Shown piece by piece: positions 8,393 to 18,123 of a DNA stretch of 64,000 nt. Both the position numbers and the translations under genes were made by a program. Position 1 is the first letter of the stretch. Each line of letters begins with the position of its first letter. Source of the DNA: Burkholderia sp. SRS-W-2-2016 (GTDB lineage Bacteria > Pseudomonadota > Gammaproteobacteria > Burkholderiales > Burkholderiaceae); the NCBI RefSeq assembly GCF_001931485.1, contig NZ_MSDV01000023.1:236974-300973 (forward strand), in the 5' to 3' direction. The notes under the pieces are model-generated. The model ran no database searches. It saw only the letters and a program-made list of their open reading frames with translations, and was not told the origin of the DNA.

Positions 8393-9153
8393 GCGAGGTT
8401 CTCCAGACGGGAAAATCTACGCTTGAGATTAGCGCATCGAAGTGTGACAGACGAGTCTGGCCGGGTCGCGTGGTGTTTTGGCGTAATCGACAGGGGCGAA
8501 GAAATTCTTACTTGCGATTTCTTTAAATTGGTTCTAATACTTAACACACTAGGGAAGATTTTCTTTTGCCAATTTCACGCAGTGGGGTCGAAAAACGCTG
8601 CGAAAATCATGCCGAATGCGCCATCTGGCAATGGATTGCGGCCGAACGAGACGGGTTGAGCGGAATTCTTCGGAACTGAAGAGGGCGCTGGGGTTCTGGC
8701 GCGTTGTACGGGTTTCACCGTATAACTCTGTTACACCAATTGCACATCGCAACAACGCTTTCTGTCAACGTCTCGCGCCGTAAATTGCTCCACAGAATCG
8801 GCCAATAGCACCCGACTTTGCGCCCCTGCCGAAAGTCCGGCGCTTTCCCCACCTATGCTTCAGCGCAACATCCAAAGAAGAAGTGCCTCTCGCGAATGGG
8901 GCTATGGACCTGTGTGTCTACGAACTCGCGAGGAGCGCATTCGGCCACGCCGTGGTGGATAGCCATAGGTGTGCAGCCTGCCGGCGTTCGAGAGGTCCCG
9001 AACCCGGTTCCCCGACCTAACCCGACACAGCACGTCGCTTCGCCGTGCTACCCGCCAATTCAGCTCGTTTCTGGAGCGGTGGTGCTCATGACGATGTGGC
9101 GACGTAAAGCGATCGTCGATTGCTTTGCCTATTAACCTGCAAGGATCAGACCG
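8393..9153. promoter_or_regulatory. 761-base divergent control region of the exopolysaccharide locus
   Basis: No convincing gene lies here; a 105-codon open frame at 8818-9135 has poor composition and no homology I recognise. The part 8500-8560 is AT-rich and suitable for promoters. TTGTACGG (8704-8711) and CCGTATAA (8718-8725) form an inverted repeat with one mismatch, a possible operator. The length of this spacer suggests a long untranslated leader or several regulator sites upstream of the BY-kinase gene. Confidence 0.4.
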
Positions 9154-11478
9154 GTGGATTACTACCCGCAAAATTCGCTCTATCCCGCTGTCGACAGCGA
9201 GCGCAGGCAACTCACAGCCAGTGGGATGCTCACATTGATGCGCGACCACGTGTGGGAGATCGTCGTAACGACGGTCGTCGTGCTCACGCTGGCCGTCGCC
9301 TATCTGTTGATCGCCACGCCGATCTATTCCAGCGACGTGGTCGTGCGCGTCGATCCGCCCGAACCCAATGCGCTGGGACTTGCTTTGCAGACCCAGGAAG
9401 CGCTGCCGCCGCCCGCGCCGTCTCCCGTTACGGAAGCCGCGGTGATGCAGAGCCGCGCGGTATTGCAGCCGGTCATCGATCAATTCCGCTTTGACGTGTC
9501 GGTGAAACCGCATCAGGTTCCGGTGCTCGGCGCGATCGCCGAAAAGTTCTCGACGCCGGGGCATCCGTCGGCGCCGTGGCTGGGATTGAAATCCTACGCG
9601 TGGGGTGGCGAGCGCGTACAGATCGGCTCGCTGGACGTGCCGCGCGATCTCGAAGAAGAGAAGCTCACGCTGGTGGCCGGCGAGCACGGCGCTTTCGAAT
9701 TGCTCAATCCGTCCGGCGAGCTGCTAGTGAGCGGCACGGTGGGCACGCCCGTCAAACAGAATGGCGTATCGATGCTGCTGAAAGAACTCGCCGCGCGTCC
9801 CGGTACGAAGTTCGAAGTGATTCGCTGGAATGAACTGGACGCGGTCAAGAATTTTCAGAACGCGGTGAAAGTCGGCGACAAGGTCAAGGATTCGGGACTG
9901 CTGCAAATCCAGTATCGCGACAAGGATCCGGATAAGGCCGCGGCCGTCGCCAATGCATTGGGCCAGCAATATCTGAATTCGGCGATTGCCAGCCGCCAGT
10001 TGAACGATACCCAGACTCTGCAGTTCATCAACGGCGAATTGCCGCGACTGCTCGGCGATCTGCGTAAATCGGAAGAGGCGCTGAAGAACTACCGCTCGAA
10101 TGCGCAATCGATGCAGCCGACCAACGAAGCGCAAGCGTATCTGCAAGGCGGCCTCGAGCTCGACAAGCAGATCGCGAGTCTGCAATTGCAGCGCACGCAA
10201 ATGCTCGAACGCTATACCGAGCAGAGCCGCTGGGTGCAAAACATCGACCAGCAGCTGGCGCAACTGAAGGCCGCGAAAGGGAAGTTCGACACGCATTTCA
10301 GCGGCATGCCCGCCTCCGAGCGCGCGAGCGTCGATCTGCTGCGCGCGCAGAAGGTCGCCGAAACGGTTTATCTCGGCATGGTGCAGAAGGCTCAGCAATT
10401 GCAGGTGCGGCGCGCGAGCACGACCGGCGGCGCGCATATTCTCGATCAGGCGCTGACCCCGCATCGTCCGGTGATGCCGCAGCCGCTGCTGGTGCTGGGC
10501 GGCGGGCTGGTACTCGGTGTGCTGTCCGGTGTCGTGATGGTGTTCATGCGTCGCCACGTGATGATCGGCGTGACGGATCCGCGTTTTATCGAACGTCAGA
10601 TGAGCGTGCCTGTATTCGGTGAAATCCTGTTCAGCCAGCAGCAGTCGCTGCTCGATCGCAACGCGACGAGTACTTTGCGCAAATCGCTGCCGGCGGCGGC
10701 CGCGCATGGCGGCCCGCCGATGCACAAGGGGCTGCACGACATCCAATTCAATGCCGGCGAGAACAACCGGATTCTGGCCGCGCGTTTCCCGCACGACAGT
10801 TCGGTCGAAGCGCTGCGCAGCGTGCGTACCGCGATGACGCGCGATCTCGCGCGGGCGCGCAACAACATCATGATGATCATCGGGCCGACGCCTTCGGCCG
10901 GCAAGAGCTTCGTCGCCGCGAATCTGGCGATCCTGCAGGCGGAAGTCGGCTCGCGTGTCGTACTGATCGATGCCGACATGCGGCGCGGTCATCTGGCTTC
11001 GCTATTTAATGAGGCCAATCGCGGCGGTCTGTCCGAAGTGCTGTCCGAGCGGATGCCGCTGCGTAGCGCGCTGCGCGCGACCGGTATCGACGGCCTGACG
11101 TTCCTGTCGTGCGGCGTGCGCCCGGAGAACCCGGCGGCACTGCTGATGAAGCCGCGCTTCAAGGAATTGCTGGAGCGGCTGTCGACCCAGTTCGATCTGG
11201 TGATCATCGATACGCCGCCGTTCCTCGCGGTCACCGATGCGTCGATTATTGCGAGCGATGCGGGCTCGTCGCTGCTGGTGCTGCGCTCGGGCATGCAGAG
11301 CGAAGAGGAAATCGCCGACACGGTCAAGAAGGTCGATCGCGCGGAAGGCCGGATCGCGGGCGCGGTGTTCAACGGCATTCCGTTGCGCCGGAGCACCAAA
11401 AACTACGACTACGAAACCAATTACGCCAGCGACTTCGGCGAGGACGACGTCACGCACCAGGCGCCGCACGGTGCGTGA
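9154..11478 (+). CDS. Polysaccharide co-polymerase / bacterial tyrosine kinase (Wzc type)
   Basis: A 774-residue inner-membrane chain-length protein fused to a BY-kinase. Membrane helices lie at about residues 33-55 and 445-467, enclosing a periplasmic Wzz/GNVR domain with coiled coils at about 300-380. The cytoplasmic kinase has Walker A GPTPSAGKS (577-585), Walker A' LIDAD with D606 and D608, and Walker B IIDTPP with D686. The C-terminus carries three tyrosines (751, 753, 757), a short autophosphorylation cluster. The start is GTG 9154 behind AAGGA. It governs polymer length and export in the Wzx/Wzy route. A Wza exporter and a Wzb phosphatase, its usual partners, are absent from the locus. 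Confidence 0.93.
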   Translation: MDYYPQNSLYPAVDSERRQLTASGMLTLMRDHVWEIVVTTVVVLTLAVAYLLIATPIYSSDVVVRVDPPEPNALGLALQTQEALPPPAPSPVTEAAVMQSRAVLQPVIDQFRFDVSVKPHQVPVLGAIAEKFSTPGHPSAPWLGLKSYAWGGERVQIGSLDVPRDLEEEKLTLVAGEHGAFELLNPSGELLVSGTVGTPVKQNGVSMLLKELAARPGTKFEVIRWNELDAVKNFQNAVKVGDKVKDSGLLQIQYRDKDPDKAAAVANALGQQYLNSAIASRQLNDTQTLQFINGELPRLLGDLRKSEEALKNYRSNAQSMQPTNEAQAYLQGGLELDKQIASLQLQRTQMLERYTEQSRWVQNIDQQLAQLKAAKGKFDTHFSGMPASERASVDLLRAQKVAETVYLGMVQKAQQLQVRRASTTGGAHILDQALTPHRPVMPQPLLVLGGGLVLGVLSGVVMVFMRRHVMIGVTDPRFIERQMSVPVFGEILFSQQQSLLDRNATSTLRKSLPAAAAHGGPPMHKGLHDIQFNAGENNRILAARFPHDSSVEALRSVRTAMTRDLARARNNIMMIIGPTPSAGKSFVAANLAILQAEVGSRVVLIDADMRRGHLASLFNEANRGGLSEVLSERMPLRSALRATGIDGLTFLSCGVRPENPAALLMKPRFKELLERLSTQFDLVIIDTPPFLAVTDASIIASDAGSSLLVLRSGMQSEEEIADTVKKVDRAEGRIAGAVFNGIPLRRSTKNYDYETNYASDFGEDDVTHQAPHGA

Positions 11479-11559
11479 GCAGCTTGCAATTGAACATAAC
11501 AAACAGGAAGGAAAGGGCAATTGAGCGGCTTGCGACGGCGTAAAACGGAGAATCAGCAG

Positions 11560-12675
11560 ATGGCCTTTGCAATCAACGGAAAGTTTACTTCGCAGTCCGT
11601 CACGGGGGTTCAGCGCGTTGCGTATGAACTGACGCGGGCGATGCAGATGAACTCCGGCCCCGGCGACGAGCCGGAGCTGTTGGTGCCGCAGAACGCGGTG
11701 GCGCCGGGCGCGTTGCTGCAGCCGCAGCGGCGGGTGCCGGGGCTGCGCGGCACGCTGTGGGAGCAGATCACGCTGCCGCTCGCGGCGCGCGGGACCACGC
11801 TGCTCAGTCTGTGCAACACCAATCCGTTGTTCAAGCGCGGCCAGGTCGTGATGGTGCACGACATGGCCGTGTACGACGTGCCCAATGGCTTCTCGAGAGA
11901 ATTCCGGCTCTGGTACCGGCTGTGCTTTTCGTTGCTGCCGCGTACCCAGCCGACGGTTCTGACCGTCTCGACGTTCTCGAAGATGCGCATCTGTCACCAT
12001 CTGAAGATCGACGAATCGCGCGTGAAAGTCGTAACGCCGGGCGCCGATCATCTCGACCGGATCGTCGCGGACCCCGCGGTAATTCAGCGCCTCGAATTGA
12101 ATAAGGACGCCTATTGCGTGATCGTCGGCAGTCTCGATCCGCGCAAGAACCTGCAAGGCGTGCTCGATGCGATCGAGCGGCTCGACCATCTGGCCGGCGT
12201 CAAATTCGTGATCGTCGGCGGCAAGAACTCGCGCATTTTCAGCGGCGACGGCGCGGAACCGCCCGCTCGCTCGCGGCGCATCGTGTGGGCGGGATTCGTA
12301 TCGGACGGCGAATTGAAGTCGCTCTACGAGAATGCCGGCTGTCTCGTGTTTCCATCGCTGTACGAAGGATTCGGTTTGCCGCCGCTCGAAGCGATGTACT
12401 GCGGCTGCCCGGTGATCGCGTCGGCGCGTACGTCGATTCCGGAAGCGTGCGGGGATGCCGCGATGTATTGCGAGGCCACCTCGGCCGACGACATCGCCGC
12501 GAAAATCACCCAGATGATGAGCGACCCGGAATTGCGCCAGCGCTACCGAAGCGCCGGCCTCGCGCATGCGCGCGAGTATCGCTGGGAGCGTTCCGCGCAA
12601 AAGGTACTGGACATTCTTCACGGTCAGACCGGCAACCGGCTGGCCAATCTGGCGCCGCGTGCGTCGGCGAGCTAG
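11560..12675 (+). CDS. Family 4 glycosyltransferase (PslF-like position)
   Basis: A 371-residue retaining glycosyltransferase of GT4 fold GT-B. The N-terminal motif [20 protein letters not shown] is typical of this mannosyl/rhamnosyl-transferase subgroup. The nucleotide-sugar domain shows [10 protein letters not shown] near residue 190 and the E-X7-E motif at E269 and E277 (EGFGLPPLE). I place the start at ATG 11560, preceded by CGGAG; a TTG at 11521 would add 13 residues of no evident function. It is cytoplasmic and extends the lipid-linked repeat unit. It is directly followed by the glycosidase gene, the same pairing as pslF-pslG in Pseudomonas. Confidence 0.88.
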   Translation: MAFAINGKFTSQSVTGVQRVAYELTRAMQMNSGPGDEPELLVPQNAVAPGALLQPQRRVPGLRGTLWEQITLPLAARGTTLLSLCNTNPLFKRGQVVMVHDMAVYDVPNGFSREFRLWYRLCFSLLPRTQPTVLTVSTFSKMRICHHLKIDESRVKVVTPGADHLDRIVADPAVIQRLELNKDAYCVIVGSLDPRKNLQGVLDAIERLDHLAGVKFVIVGGKNSRIFSGDGAEPPARSRRIVWAGFVSDGELKSLYENAGCLVFPSLYEGFGLPPLEAMYCGCPVIASARTSIPEACGDAAMYCEATSADDIAAKITQMMSDPELRQRYRSAGLAHAREYRWERSAQKVLDILHGQTGNRLANLAPRASAS

Positions 12676-12693
12676 CAATGGGCGGACACGAAC

Positions 12694-14145
12694 ATGAATC
12701 ACGTGAAAACCCGTGCAGGTCGAAGACGTGCATTGCGCGCGCTTGCCGCGCTCGCCGCAGGCGGCGTGTTGCCGTTGGCGCGTAGCACACCCGCGTATGC
12801 ATTGGCGCAGAATGCCCAGCCGCCGCGCGCCGCTGCCGGCGCGCGCATGATGACCGATCTGATTGGCACCAACGGCTGGGCCGGCTCGCCGGCCGACCTC
12901 GAGATGTGGCGCGCAATGGGCATCAGCTGGGGGCGCGGCTCGGTGGGGCCGGGGCAACCCGACCGGCGCGGCGAGAACATGCGGATCGACAAGACCGGTT
13001 CCGCATTCGATAGCGATCTACCGTCGGTACTGATTAGCAACGACCGCAACGACATCGGTTCGCTGCTGCTGCTCGGCTATACGCCGGGATGGAATGCGAG
13101 CGTGCCGGGCGACGGCAATTCCGCGCCGGTCGATGTCGGCCCGTGGGAGCAATACGTCGAGGCGGTGGTCCGCAAGTACTCGGCGCCCCCGTATAACCTG
13201 CGCTATTTCCAGATCTGGAACGAGGCGGCCGGCAAGCTGTCCGGCGGACTGCCGCAGGCGACGTTCTGGCACGGACCGCATTTCGACAAGGACCAGAAGC
13301 GCGCGAAGCCTTACGAGCGCGCAATGCAGGACTACGTCGAGAAGATTCATCTGCCGGCCGCGCGGATCATTCGCAAGTATCACGCGTACATCGTGTACGG
13401 CGGCTGGCCGGATCAGGGCGGTCTGGATAACTTCCAGCGCTGGCTCGAATACCGCAGCCCGGCATCGAAGGAACGGATGCTCGACTGGGTCGATTACATC
13501 GACACGCATTATCTGCCGGTGGCCGACATGGAGTCGCTTTATCAGCAGTACGTGAAGAACGGTCCGGCGCGCGGTATCTGGCAAACCGAGATCGGCGACG
13601 AGTACATGAAGGACCCGCATTATCTGCCGCGTTATTTCTTCGATTTCGCGGTGTGGGCGCTCGACAGGCAGTGGGACGATCCGAACAAGTACGTGTCGAT
13701 GATCTATCACTGGGACGGTTTCGAACCGTTCCGTCTGACTCATCGCGGGCCGCCGGCGCGAACGTACAACGTGTCCGGCCGCAGTCTCGTCGTGCTGCGT
13801 CAGACCGCCGGCGGCGAGCTCGCGAGTTTCGCGAAACCCGTGCAGGCGGGCCCGGGGGTTGCTGCGAAAGCTCTATTGTCCGGCCGCGATCTGGTGCTGC
13901 AGGTCAGCGCGAATGCGGGCTGGCAGGAACTTGGCATCGGCGGCTTGCAGGCGTTGCGCGAAGGCTCGGTAAAGACCGCTTTTATCGATGCGCTCACCGG
14001 CGAGACCAGCGCGTCGAACCAGCTGGCAATCAGTTGGGACAACGATCTGATGAAACTGCGTTTCAGAGTACCCGACCGGGTCAACGGCGCACGCAACAAC
14101 CCACCGAAACATCTGGCTTATCTGGTGGTGCGCAATGCAGCGTAG
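12694..14145 (+). CDS. Secreted clan GH-A glycoside hydrolase, PslG-like
   Basis: A 483-residue exported glycosidase. The N-terminus has a twin-Arg-rich basic stretch (AGRRRALRALAALAAGG) and a hydrophobic segment ending near AYALAQ, a signal peptide or anchor. The clan GH-A pair is visible: the acid/base in IWNEAAG (E177) and the nucleophile in IWQTEIGDE (E299), separated by 122 residues as in GH39-type enzymes. The last 120 residues form a beta-rich domain. PslG, the corresponding enzyme of the psl locus, trims polymer during export. A similar housekeeping or release role here is inferred. The gene lies between two glycosyltransferase genes in one direction. Confidence 0.8.
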   Translation: MNHVKTRAGRRRALRALAALAAGGVLPLARSTPAYALAQNAQPPRAAAGARMMTDLIGTNGWAGSPADLEMWRAMGISWGRGSVGPGQPDRRGENMRIDKTGSAFDSDLPSVLISNDRNDIGSLLLLGYTPGWNASVPGDGNSAPVDVGPWEQYVEAVVRKYSAPPYNLRYFQIWNEAAGKLSGGLPQATFWHGPHFDKDQKRAKPYERAMQDYVEKIHLPAARIIRKYHAYIVYGGWPDQGGLDNFQRWLEYRSPASKERMLDWVDYIDTHYLPVADMESLYQQYVKNGPARGIWQTEIGDEYMKDPHYLPRYFFDFAVWALDRQWDDPNKYVSMIYHWDGFEPFRLTHRGPPARTYNVSGRSLVVLRQTAGGELASFAKPVQAGPGVAAKALLSGRDLVLQVSANAGWQELGIGGLQALREGSVKTAFIDALTGETSASNQLAISWDNDLMKLRFRVPDRVNGARNNPPKHLAYLVVRNAA

Positions 14146-14226
14146 CGCGTCGCATCACCCTACATCGTGTGTTTTACGACCGCTGGGAACCGGCGGATCG
14201 AATTTGACCGATAGCGTCGAGGCATC

Positions 14227-15237
14227 ATGAAAAACGTCACCATTGCGATCTGTAATTACAACTACGAACGCTATCTGGCCGCGGCGATCGACTCCGCGCT
14301 CGCGCAGGATTATCCGGCGACCAAAGTGATGGTCGTCGACGACGGCTCGACCGACGGCTCGCGCGCGATCATCGAACGCTATGGCGAGCGTGTGCAAACG
14401 GCCTTCAAGAGTAATGGCGGGCAGGTGTCCGCGTACAACCATGCGATTGAACTGCTCGACAGCGAATACGTGATCTTTCTCGATTCGGACGACGTGCTGT
14501 ATCCGAGCGCGGTGTCCGAGGTGATGCGACTGTTCGAAGCGGGCGCATGGGCCAAGGTGCAATTCCGCCTCGACGTGATGGATAGCGAAGGCACGCGCAC
14601 CGGTGCGTCGGTGCCCAATAGCGAGCCGCCGCCCGACTGCGGCAAGCTGCTGCGCGCCGGCTGGCTGTATCCGTCGCCGCCCGCATCGGGCAACGCTTAC
14701 CGGGTGAGCGCGCTCAGGCAGATCTTTCCGGTCCCGGAAGAGGGCGTTAATCGCTATGGCGCGGACTTTTACGCGATCTATGGCGTCGCGCTAACGGGCC
14801 CGATCGCGACCGTGCCGAAAGCACTCGGCGGTTACCGCGTGCACAACGCGGGCAGCGAGACGGTGTCGTTCGCCAATTCCGAGCAACTGACGAAAGCGCC
14901 GCGCGCATTCAGCATGCGCTGGGCAATTCTGCGCAATCTCGCGCGGGACCGGCTCGACATCGAATTGCCGGCGAGCTTTCTCGACTTTTCGCTCGAGAAA
15001 GCGACGTTCTGCTCGAACGTCTATCACGCGCGGCTATTTTCGCGGTGGCGCTGGATGCTGCGCGATTCGCGCAGCTATCTGCATACGATCGTCGCGAATC
15101 CGTTCTGGGGGCCGAAGAAAAAGCTCGGCACGCTGGTGCTTTCCGGTCTGTGTCTGGTGCCTTACTCGCCGTTGTCCGATTTCGCGGTGCGTTACATCGC
15201 CAACCCGCTCGCGCGTCGCCGCGCGGTCGGCCGATGA
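14227..15237 (+). CDS. Family 2 glycosyltransferase
   Basis: A 336-residue inverting glycosyltransferase of fold GT-A. The nucleotide-binding strand ends VVDDGSTDGS (D38, D39), and the metal-binding motif FLDSDD gives D86-x-D88. The start ATG 14227 follows a GAGGCATC segment. The C-terminal third (about residues 235-336) is basic with hydrophobic patches and probably sits on the inner membrane. The stop codon overlaps the first possible start of the flippase gene (ATGA at 15234), pointing to one transcript. Donor sugar cannot be read from the sequence. Confidence 0.9.
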   Translation: MKNVTIAICNYNYERYLAAAIDSALAQDYPATKVMVVDDGSTDGSRAIIERYGERVQTAFKSNGGQVSAYNHAIELLDSEYVIFLDSDDVLYPSAVSEVMRLFEAGAWAKVQFRLDVMDSEGTRTGASVPNSEPPPDCGKLLRAGWLYPSPPASGNAYRVSALRQIFPVPEEGVNRYGADFYAIYGVALTGPIATVPKALGGYRVHNAGSETVSFANSEQLTKAPRAFSMRWAILRNLARDRLDIELPASFLDFSLEKATFCSNVYHARLFSRWRWMLRDSRSYLHTIVANPFWGPKKKLGTLVLSGLCLVPYSPLSDFAVRYIANPLARRRAVGR

Positions 15238-15254
15238 GCGCGAAGGAGGAAGGG

Positions 15255-16571
15255 ATGAATCGACGCGCGAGCGCGAATGTAATTGCCTTCGTGTACGGCG
15301 GCTATCTGATGAGGTACGTGTACCTCATCATCGTCGTGCCGTTCTATGGGCGGGTACTCGGCGTGGCCGAGTACGGTCGCGTGCTGGCGTCGATGTCGCT
15401 GATGAACGTGATCTGGATGCTGGTCAGTTACGGCTTCACGTTCGTCGGGATGCGCGAGGTGTCGAAAGCGAAGTCGGCGCAGGAGTGCAACGAGATCTAT
15501 TCGCTGCATGTCAGTGCGCGGCTATTGCTGGGTCTGCTCGGCGCGGTGATCGGCGTGGTCGCGACGATGTGTTCGCCGGTGTTGTCCGAGCGGCCATTGA
15601 TCGGCTTTCTCGCGACCGCGCTCGGGATCGTGTCGGCACTCAATCTCGGTTGGCTATTCCAGGGCCGCCAGCACTTTCGCACGCCGATCATGATCGAGGT
15701 ATTCGGCTTCGCGCTGAGCCTCGTATTGGTGCTCACGTTCGTGAAGGGTCCGGGCGACGCGGTGTGGGTACTGGCCGCGCTGCTGATCGCCGGGATTGCG
15801 TCGTCGATCATTTCTTACGGAATGACGACGTGGCAACTCGGTTGGCCGCGTCTGCGGCTGACCGGTGTCGTGCCGCTGGTGCGCAATTCGACGATGCTGT
15901 TCTGCTATTCGTCCGGCTCGGTCGTACTGACCGCGTCGTCGACGTATCTGCTGACGCTGCTGTCGACACCCCAACAGGTCGGCTATTTCGGCGCGGCCGA
16001 GCGCTTCGCGACGATTGGCCTGAGTCTGATGGGACCGGCCTCGCAGGTGTTCATTCCGACCATCTCGCGGCAGCTCGCCGAGGGCGACAAGGAAGGCGCG
16101 CATGTCACGACGCGTCGCGGCGCAACGCTATTGATCGGCTATGGGATGCTGGTTTTCTGCGGCGCGCTGACCTTGTCGCCGTTCGTGCTGCCGCTGATTC
16201 TCGGCCCCGCGTTCGAGCCCAGCGCGCATGTATTGCAGGTGTTCGCGTGGATGTTTCCGTTTGCGGCGTTCAACGAGTTCGTCGCGTTTTATGTATTCGT
16301 ACCGCGCAAGAAGGACCGGCTGCTCGCGATCGCGGGTGTGGCGTCGGGTGTGTTCAATCTGGTCTCGGCTCTGGCGCTCGCGCCGCATTTCGGCGCGCTC
16401 GGCATGGCGTCCGCGCGGGTGATCGGCGAAGCGACGCTGGCGGTGATCCTGCTCGGGGTGATGATCCGCCTCGAACTGGTGCACCTGCTGCCGGGTGCCG
16501 AACGCGCGTTGCAGCGGGTGCGCGTCGTGTGTGGGCTGCGTCCGCAGACGGGCGGTGCGAAAGACGATTGA
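15255..16571 (+). CDS. wzx: Polysaccharide flippase (Wzx / PST family)
   Basis: A 438-residue integral membrane protein with about 12-14 predicted helices and no large soluble domain. It matches MOP/PST flippases (ANVIAFVYGGYLMRYVYLII at the start, FGAAERFATIGLSLMGPASQVF in the middle). It would turn undecaprenyl-linked repeat units to the periplasmic face. I chose ATG 15255, with AAGGAGG at 15243-15249; ATG 15234, overlapping the previous stop, is possible. It corresponds to PslK in psl. Confidence 0.85.
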   Translation: MNRRASANVIAFVYGGYLMRYVYLIIVVPFYGRVLGVAEYGRVLASMSLMNVIWMLVSYGFTFVGMREVSKAKSAQECNEIYSLHVSARLLLGLLGAVIGVVATMCSPVLSERPLIGFLATALGIVSALNLGWLFQGRQHFRTPIMIEVFGFALSLVLVLTFVKGPGDAVWVLAALLIAGIASSIISYGMTTWQLGWPRLRLTGVVPLVRNSTMLFCYSSGSVVLTASSTYLLTLLSTPQQVGYFGAAERFATIGLSLMGPASQVFIPTISRQLAEGDKEGAHVTTRRGATLLIGYGMLVFCGALTLSPFVLPLILGPAFEPSAHVLQVFAWMFPFAAFNEFVAFYVFVPRKKDRLLAIAGVASGVFNLVSALALAPHFGALGMASARVIGEATLAVILLGVMIRLELVHLLPGAERALQRVRVVCGLRPQTGGAKDD

Positions 16572-16626
16572 TGCCACCACTCGCGGGTGGTGTCGAAGTC
16601 GATGTGAAATGTCACGGGAGGGCGAA

Positions 16627-17817
16627 GTGAAAGTCGCTATTGTTCATGATTGGCTGGTGGTCTCGGCGGGCGCCGAGAAGGTGTTGAAAAACATCATCGA
16701 GTGCTTCCCGAATGCGGACATCTTCTCGATTGTCGATTTTCTCGAAGATCGCGAATGCGTGAAGGGAAAGTCCGTCAACACGTCGTTTATCCAGCGCCTG
16801 CCGTTCGCGCGCAGGAAATATCGCGCCTATCTGCCGTTGATGCCGATTGCGATCGAGCAGCTCGATCTGAGCAGCTACGACCTCGTGATCTCGAGCTCGC
16901 ATGCGGTGGCCAAAGGCGTGCTGACCGGGCCGAACCAGGTGCATATCAGCTATGTGCATTCGCCGATCCGCTATGCGTGGGATTTGCAGCATCAGTACCT
17001 GCGCGAATCGAATCTGAATACCGGGCTGCGCTCGGCGATGGCGCGGGTGCTGCTGCATTACATTCGCGGCTGGGATTCGCGCTCCGCGAATGGCGTCGAT
17101 CATCTGGTCGCCAATTCGCAGTTCATCGCGCGGCGGATCAAGAAGGCGTATCAGCGCGACGCGACGGTGATTTATCCGCCGGTCGATCTGGCAAAAATGA
17201 CGGTCGGCACGCAGAAAGACGACTTCTATGTGACCGCGTCGCGGATGGTGCCGTACAAGCGTATCGATCTGATCGTGCAGGCCTTTTCGAAGACGCCCGA
17301 GCGCAAGCTGGTGGTGATCGGCGACGGCCCGGAAATGAAACGGATCAAATCGGTGGCGGGCCCGAACGTCGAGATCCTCGGCCATCAACCGTCCGACGTA
17401 CTGGTCGATCATTTGCGGCGCGCACGCGCGTTCGTGTTCGCGGCGGAAGAAGATTTCGGCATTTCGGTGGTCGAAGCGCAGGCGTGCGGCACGCCGGTGA
17501 TCGCATTCGGACGCGGCGGCGCGCTCGAATCGGTGATCGGTTTGCCGCTCGAACGGCCGACCGGCGTGTTCTTCGGCGAGCAGACCGCCGAATCGCTGCT
17601 CGAGGCGGTTGGCCGCTTCGAAGCGAACGCGGGGCTATTCGATCCGCGCCAGTGCCGCAAGAATGCCGAGCGCTTCTCGACGGAGAACTTCAAGAAGGCG
17701 TTGATGAGCTTTGTCGACGCGCGCCTGCCGTATGCCGGCGTCGAACAGTATCTGCCGTACGTGGATCATGCTCCGGCCGCGGCCGACGAGCGTCATCTGG
17801 CCGATGTGACGCCCTGA
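16627..17817 (+). CDS. Family 4 glycosyltransferase
   Basis: A 396-residue GT4 enzyme of the mannosyltransferase group that begins VKVAIVHDWLVVSAGAEKV. The donor-binding half has GDGPEMKRIK near residue 235 and the E-X7-E pair at E275 and E283 (EDFGISVVE). The start is GTG 16627 behind GGAGGG at 16617-16622; ATG 16609 is an in-frame alternative. It is the last gene of the forward block that starts with the BY-kinase, and a hairpin follows at 17945. Confidence 0.88.
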   Translation: MKVAIVHDWLVVSAGAEKVLKNIIECFPNADIFSIVDFLEDRECVKGKSVNTSFIQRLPFARRKYRAYLPLMPIAIEQLDLSSYDLVISSSHAVAKGVLTGPNQVHISYVHSPIRYAWDLQHQYLRESNLNTGLRSAMARVLLHYIRGWDSRSANGVDHLVANSQFIARRIKKAYQRDATVIYPPVDLAKMTVGTQKDDFYVTASRMVPYKRIDLIVQAFSKTPERKLVVIGDGPEMKRIKSVAGPNVEILGHQPSDVLVDHLRRARAFVFAAEEDFGISVVEAQACGTPVIAFGRGGALESVIGLPLERPTGVFFGEQTAESLLEAVGRFEANAGLFDPRQCRKNAERFSTENFKKALMSFVDARLPYAGVEQYLPYVDHAPAAADERHLADVTP

Positions 17818-17944
17818 GCGGGCGCTGTTTCACCACGTTCGTGTTGCGTGCGCTGCATGCGCTGGGTGCGATGCGCGGCCGGACGTGAGCGCGGCGGCCT
17901 TGATCGGCATGCCGCGGCTTGTACGAGTCCCTCCAAAAAAGAAA

Positions 17945-17960
17945 GCCGCGAATTCGCGGC
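17945..17960 (-). terminator. Terminator between convergent GT4 and wzy genes
   Basis: GCCGCGAATTCGCGGC is a perfect 16-base palindrome. On the minus strand it is followed by TTTCTTTTTT, so it fits the terminator of the wzy transcript. On the plus strand only CTCTCT follows, giving weaker termination of the glycosyltransferase operon. Confidence 0.7.
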
Positions 17961-18020
17961 CTCTCTGTCCCAATCTCTGCTGATCCGCCGGCGCGGTCGA
18001 TACCGCTGGCCGTTGCTTCG

Positions 18021-18080
18021 CTCTAGTTCGTTTTAATCCGCCTCAATTCGCCTCAATCCGCTTTAATCCGTTTCGATCCG
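18021..18080. repeat. Six imperfect 10-bp tandem repeats
   Basis: Six consecutive decamers run without gaps: CTCTAGTTCG, TTTTAATCCG, CCTCAATTCG, CCTCAATCCG, CTTTAATCCG and TTTCGATCCG. All end in YCG and share an ATCCG-like core. They lie between the terminator hairpin and the wzy stop, in non-coding DNA. A helical-pitch period suggests slippage amplification or a phased protein-binding array. Confidence 0.7.
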
Positions 18081-18123
18081 CTCCCGGCTGGAAGCGGGAT
18101 CGATCGCAATCACTCGTCTGATC

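Noticed and set aside
8818..9135. Possible 105-residue protein before the BY-kinase gene
   Set aside because: There is no ribosome-binding site, amino-acid composition is not protein-like and no motif is recognisable.
11002..12957. A 651-codon minus-strand frame across the BY-kinase end and GT4 gene
   Set aside because: Its composition (Arg, His, Gln runs) is typical of a GC-rich shadow frame, and it crosses two well-supported genes.
18021..18080. CRISPR-like array
   Set aside because: Units are contiguous decamers with no unique spacers and no cas genes are present.
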